Part shown: piece after piece, positions 61,629 to 64,000 of the stretch
Layout: every line of letters starts with the position of its first letter
Numbering within the stretch: position 1 is the first letter of the stretch
From: Zygnema circumcarinatum
Taxonomy: Eukaryota; Streptophyta; Zygnematophyceae; Zygnematales; Zygnemataceae
Assembly: GCA_037447605.1 (NCBI GenBank)
Contig: CM074813.1
Location: 1,702,397-1,766,396, forward strand
Direction: 5' to 3'
Length of the DNA stretch: 64,000 nt
Notes under the pieces: generated by a model
The model's input: the letters and a program-made list of their open reading frames with translations, nothing else
Told to the model about the DNA's origin: nothing
Database searches by the model: none
Program-made: the position numbers and the translations under genes

Positions 61629-63910
61629 TCATTTGAAACATGAAACTTTGAGCAAAGCCGTCGATGTCGGCGACAGTATGGGAGGCGGCTCAACAGGTTC
61701 CATGAGGGCGGTTGCGCTCAAATTCTGTTGTTCGAGCACTTGATTTCGGAGCCGATTTGCCGCCATGTAAATGAACTCCGCATCGGCCGCGAGGCTCTCG
61801 TCTGCGACGGAGCGTTCCCTTCGTAGGTTTCGAAGCTTCTCGTTTTCCGTCTGCTGAGTGACGATGTACTTTTCGAACTGCATATGCAGCCACTAGGACA
61901 AACCCGTTCAAACGATGGAAGTCTCTTGAAACCGAAGGAGAATTAGAAACACGAGGAGGTTGAGTCTCCAATAGGAGACAGCACACCGATAGATCACAAA
62001 ATCGGAAGTAAAACCATTAGTCATATTATGCTGTTTGAAGAGCCATGATGAAGGCAAAAACGAGCATGAAGCATGTAGATATCACGAACTTTAGAAAGCC
62101 AACACATTGTTTCGTGTTGGGAAGGAAAACAGGGGTTGGATTCAAACCTTCAAAAGGGACGCTTGCAAGTGGCCGAGGTGCTGCTTGTGCTGTCCCACCA
62201 CATGCACAACCACATAGCAGTGAGAGTGAGGGAGGGAAAGGGAGGGAGGGAGAAGGAGAGAAAGACGGGGAGAGAGAGGAGAGGGAGAGAGGGAGCGGGA
62301 GGGAGTGAGTGGAGAAAGGCGCGGAAGGTAGAAACGGAGAGAGAAAAACTTCTTTGCGGCTCTAGAATGTGTGCTCCAAGGGCTTCAACGACTTTACTAT
62401 TAAACAAGAGTGAAAACGTACGGAGATAAACAATAACTATATAATTTTATAGGTTAACGGTTTCCTTGAAGGCTTAAAGATTATAAGGCTTTTGCGGTTT
62501 TGCAGAGAGTTGAGACAACCTTCGCGTACAACCAAGCCATGCAGCTTGACCCCAACTCCGACGGAGGCAGAGTAGTGCAGTTTATATAGGGAGGGAGAGA
62601 GTACCTGTGCAAGCTCTGCCACGTGGCAATACTCCGTCTCCTGCAGCTTCTCCCGCAGCTCCGCCACTCTCGCCCTCTCCTGCACTCATGGGGTTCGCGG
62701 AAATTGAAAAAAATGGCCTTCAGAGTTGCCTAAGGTTTTCAAAAATCCGATTAAAAAACAATATTGGCCCACATATTCATGGCTAACAAGAGCCTTCAGA
62801 GTCTAGTGTTCTATAGGGTATATAGAACCTAAGAGACCTAAGAGTGACCTAAGAGTGCTGCAGAGTTTTCAGAAGTTTTACTTCGAATTTCGGATTAAAT
62901 TCTCGTCTGAGTTTAAGAGGCATGTGACATTTGATAAAGTTAAAGAGGCGAGAAGTCGGACCAATCGGAGCTCCTCAGCGATACTTTGGCGCTTTTCGTA
63001 AAGGCTCTGAAATAAGACAAGGAGGAGGAGTGAGGAAACAAGAGGGCAAAGGAGTAATATTGAGCCCGGGACGGAGGAGGCGATGGAGGGAGATAGAGCG
63101 ACAAGCAAGAAAAGAAATAAATCGAACAGAATAAGAACAGACGTGACTCGAAGTACACTAACCTTGTCCTCCTTCACGCCCCCCTCCGTCTGTTCCTCTT
63201 CCTTACCCCCGTCGTCTCCCTCCCCGTCCCTCTTCACCCCCTCCCTCTCCCCACGCTCTCCCTTCCTCTCCTCAACCTCCTCCTCCCCCCTCTCCCTCTC
63301 CAACTCCTTCACTTTCCCTTGCAATCTATCCCTCTCCGCTACGCTGTCCCTAAGCGCCTCCAACATCACCCCCATCTCCCTCTCAAAATCCTCCTTCATC
63401 CTCTCCTTGTCCGCAACGCACTCCTCCAACTCTTTCCTTATCCTCCCCTCGTACCCTTGCCCCTCCCCATCCCCGTCCCCATCCCCATCCCCATCCCCAC
63501 CTCCCTCCACCTTCACCCCTCCCCCTCCCGCCCCCTCTCTCCCTCCCCCTCCCACTCCTCCTCCCCCTCCCCCTCCTCCTCCCCCTCCTCCTCCCCCTCC
63601 CCCTCCTCCTCCCTCTCTCCCTCCCTCTCCCCTCCTCTCCCTCTCCGCCCTCAGCTTGGCCGCCGTCTCCTTGGCGTCCGCCCTAGTGGCGTCCAGCTGC
63701 GCGCAGGTGACCGTGAGCGCCTTCCCCAGTCGCGCCTGCTCCAGTTCCGCCCTCCCGAGGCGCGCCGCCAGGTCAGCGCGGTCCCGGGCGGCGGCGGCGA
63801 GGGACTTGCGGAGGTTGCGGCTCTCGCGCTCAAAGGCTTCGCACGTGTGGCGGAGGGTGCCGCAGTCCGCCTCCGCACTCTTCAGGAGGGCGGACAGCCG
63901 CTCTGCCTCT
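61629..63910 (-). CDS. long coiled-coil protein, 3' part; continues past right edge
   Basis: Function unknown. Visible exons: 63910-63163, 63006-62962, 62679-62605, 62189-62148, 61892-61629, all in phase; 1174 nt or about 390 residues, stop at 61631-61629. An acceptor at 63911 (GCCGCAG) shows that upstream exons lie to the right. The first visible exon is a heptad-rich coiled coil (EAERLSALLKSAEADCGTL, ESRNLRKSLAAAARDRADLA, RLGKALTVTCAQLDATRADA), interrupted by a Gly/Glu/Asp-rich insert (about 63450-63640, including a run of Gly and GDGDGDGD), then more coiled coil (ELEECVADKERMKEDFEREM). Later exons: SLYEKRQSIAEELRL, ERARVAELREKLQETEYCHV, HKQHLGHLQASLLK, WLHMQFEKYIVTQQTENEKL. A structural role is likely, but no family is recognised. 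Confidence 0.72.
63535..63650. repeat. CCT/CCCCT-rich simple sequence within coiled-coil exon
   Basis: CCTCCTCCCCCT repeats on the + strand, read on the minus strand as a Gly run inside the open frame of the coiled-coil gene. Confidence 0.75.
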
Positions 63911-64000
63911 CTGCGGCACCGGGGGGGTTAGGGTTTGGAGGGGGGGGGAGGGAGAGGGGGAGGGGGAGGGAGGGAGGGAGGGAGGGAGAGGGGGGGGGAG

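Overview
This is an intron-rich nuclear segment of a photosynthetic eukaryote, most likely a green-lineage (plant-type) alga. GT-AG introns, 14 gene models and short exons rule out a prokaryote. The green assignment is an inference from four things: the SEC22, MYST acetyltransferase and SET proteins resemble plant forms; uroporphyrinogen decarboxylase has a plastid-transit-like N terminus without a signal peptide; degenerate TTTAGGG-type telomere-like repeats are scattered about; and plant-type G-box (CACGTG) and GTAC promoter motifs are common. No species can be named from the sequence.

Layout, left to right: 3' part of a SEC22 SNARE gene (+, 193-1743); MYST histone acetyltransferase (-, 3048-7096) head to head with a TM9SF/EMP70 nonaspanin (+, 7516-11862); mitochondrial pyruvate dehydrogenase E1-beta (-, 13455-18466) head to head with pescadillo (+, 19215-25988); a GT61-type glycosyltransferase (-, 26582-31380); an unrecognised coiled-coil gene (-, 33136-34269); a plant SDG40-like SET protein (-, 35041-38156) head to head with a steroid 5-alpha-reductase-like gene (+, 39377-40915); a U1-type zinc-finger/RING-like protein (-, 41961-45942); a gene-poor repeat island (about 46.0-51.0 kb); plastid uroporphyrinogen decarboxylase (-, 51053-54385) head to head with a GNAT acetyltransferase (+, 54990-55932); an unrecognised nuclear-type protein (-, 56584-59453); and the 3' part of a long coiled-coil gene running off the right edge (-, 61629-63910). 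Exons were joined by eye. In the complete models, apart from the one at 56584-59453, the exon lengths sum to open frames that agree across every junction.

The genes are housekeeping (ER-Golgi traffic, chromatin, ribosome biogenesis, pyruvate oxidation, tetrapyrrole synthesis) and do not form one pathway. What organises them is geometry: four divergent pairs share promoters of about 0.4-1.2 kb. Introns are dominated by CT/GA-rich simple sequence, often starting within a few bases of the 5' splice site, and the same purine-rich sequence encodes Glu/Gly/Arg-rich inserts in several proteins.

The most unusual region is 47.3-50.6 kb. A roughly 80-bp-period array of G-box plus ATCCAACGG units ends beside a nested transposon: an 894-bp foldback element with an exact 8-bp target duplication sits inside a TA-flanked inverted-repeat element, and a 157-bp solo relative of the outer element lies about 540 bp further on.
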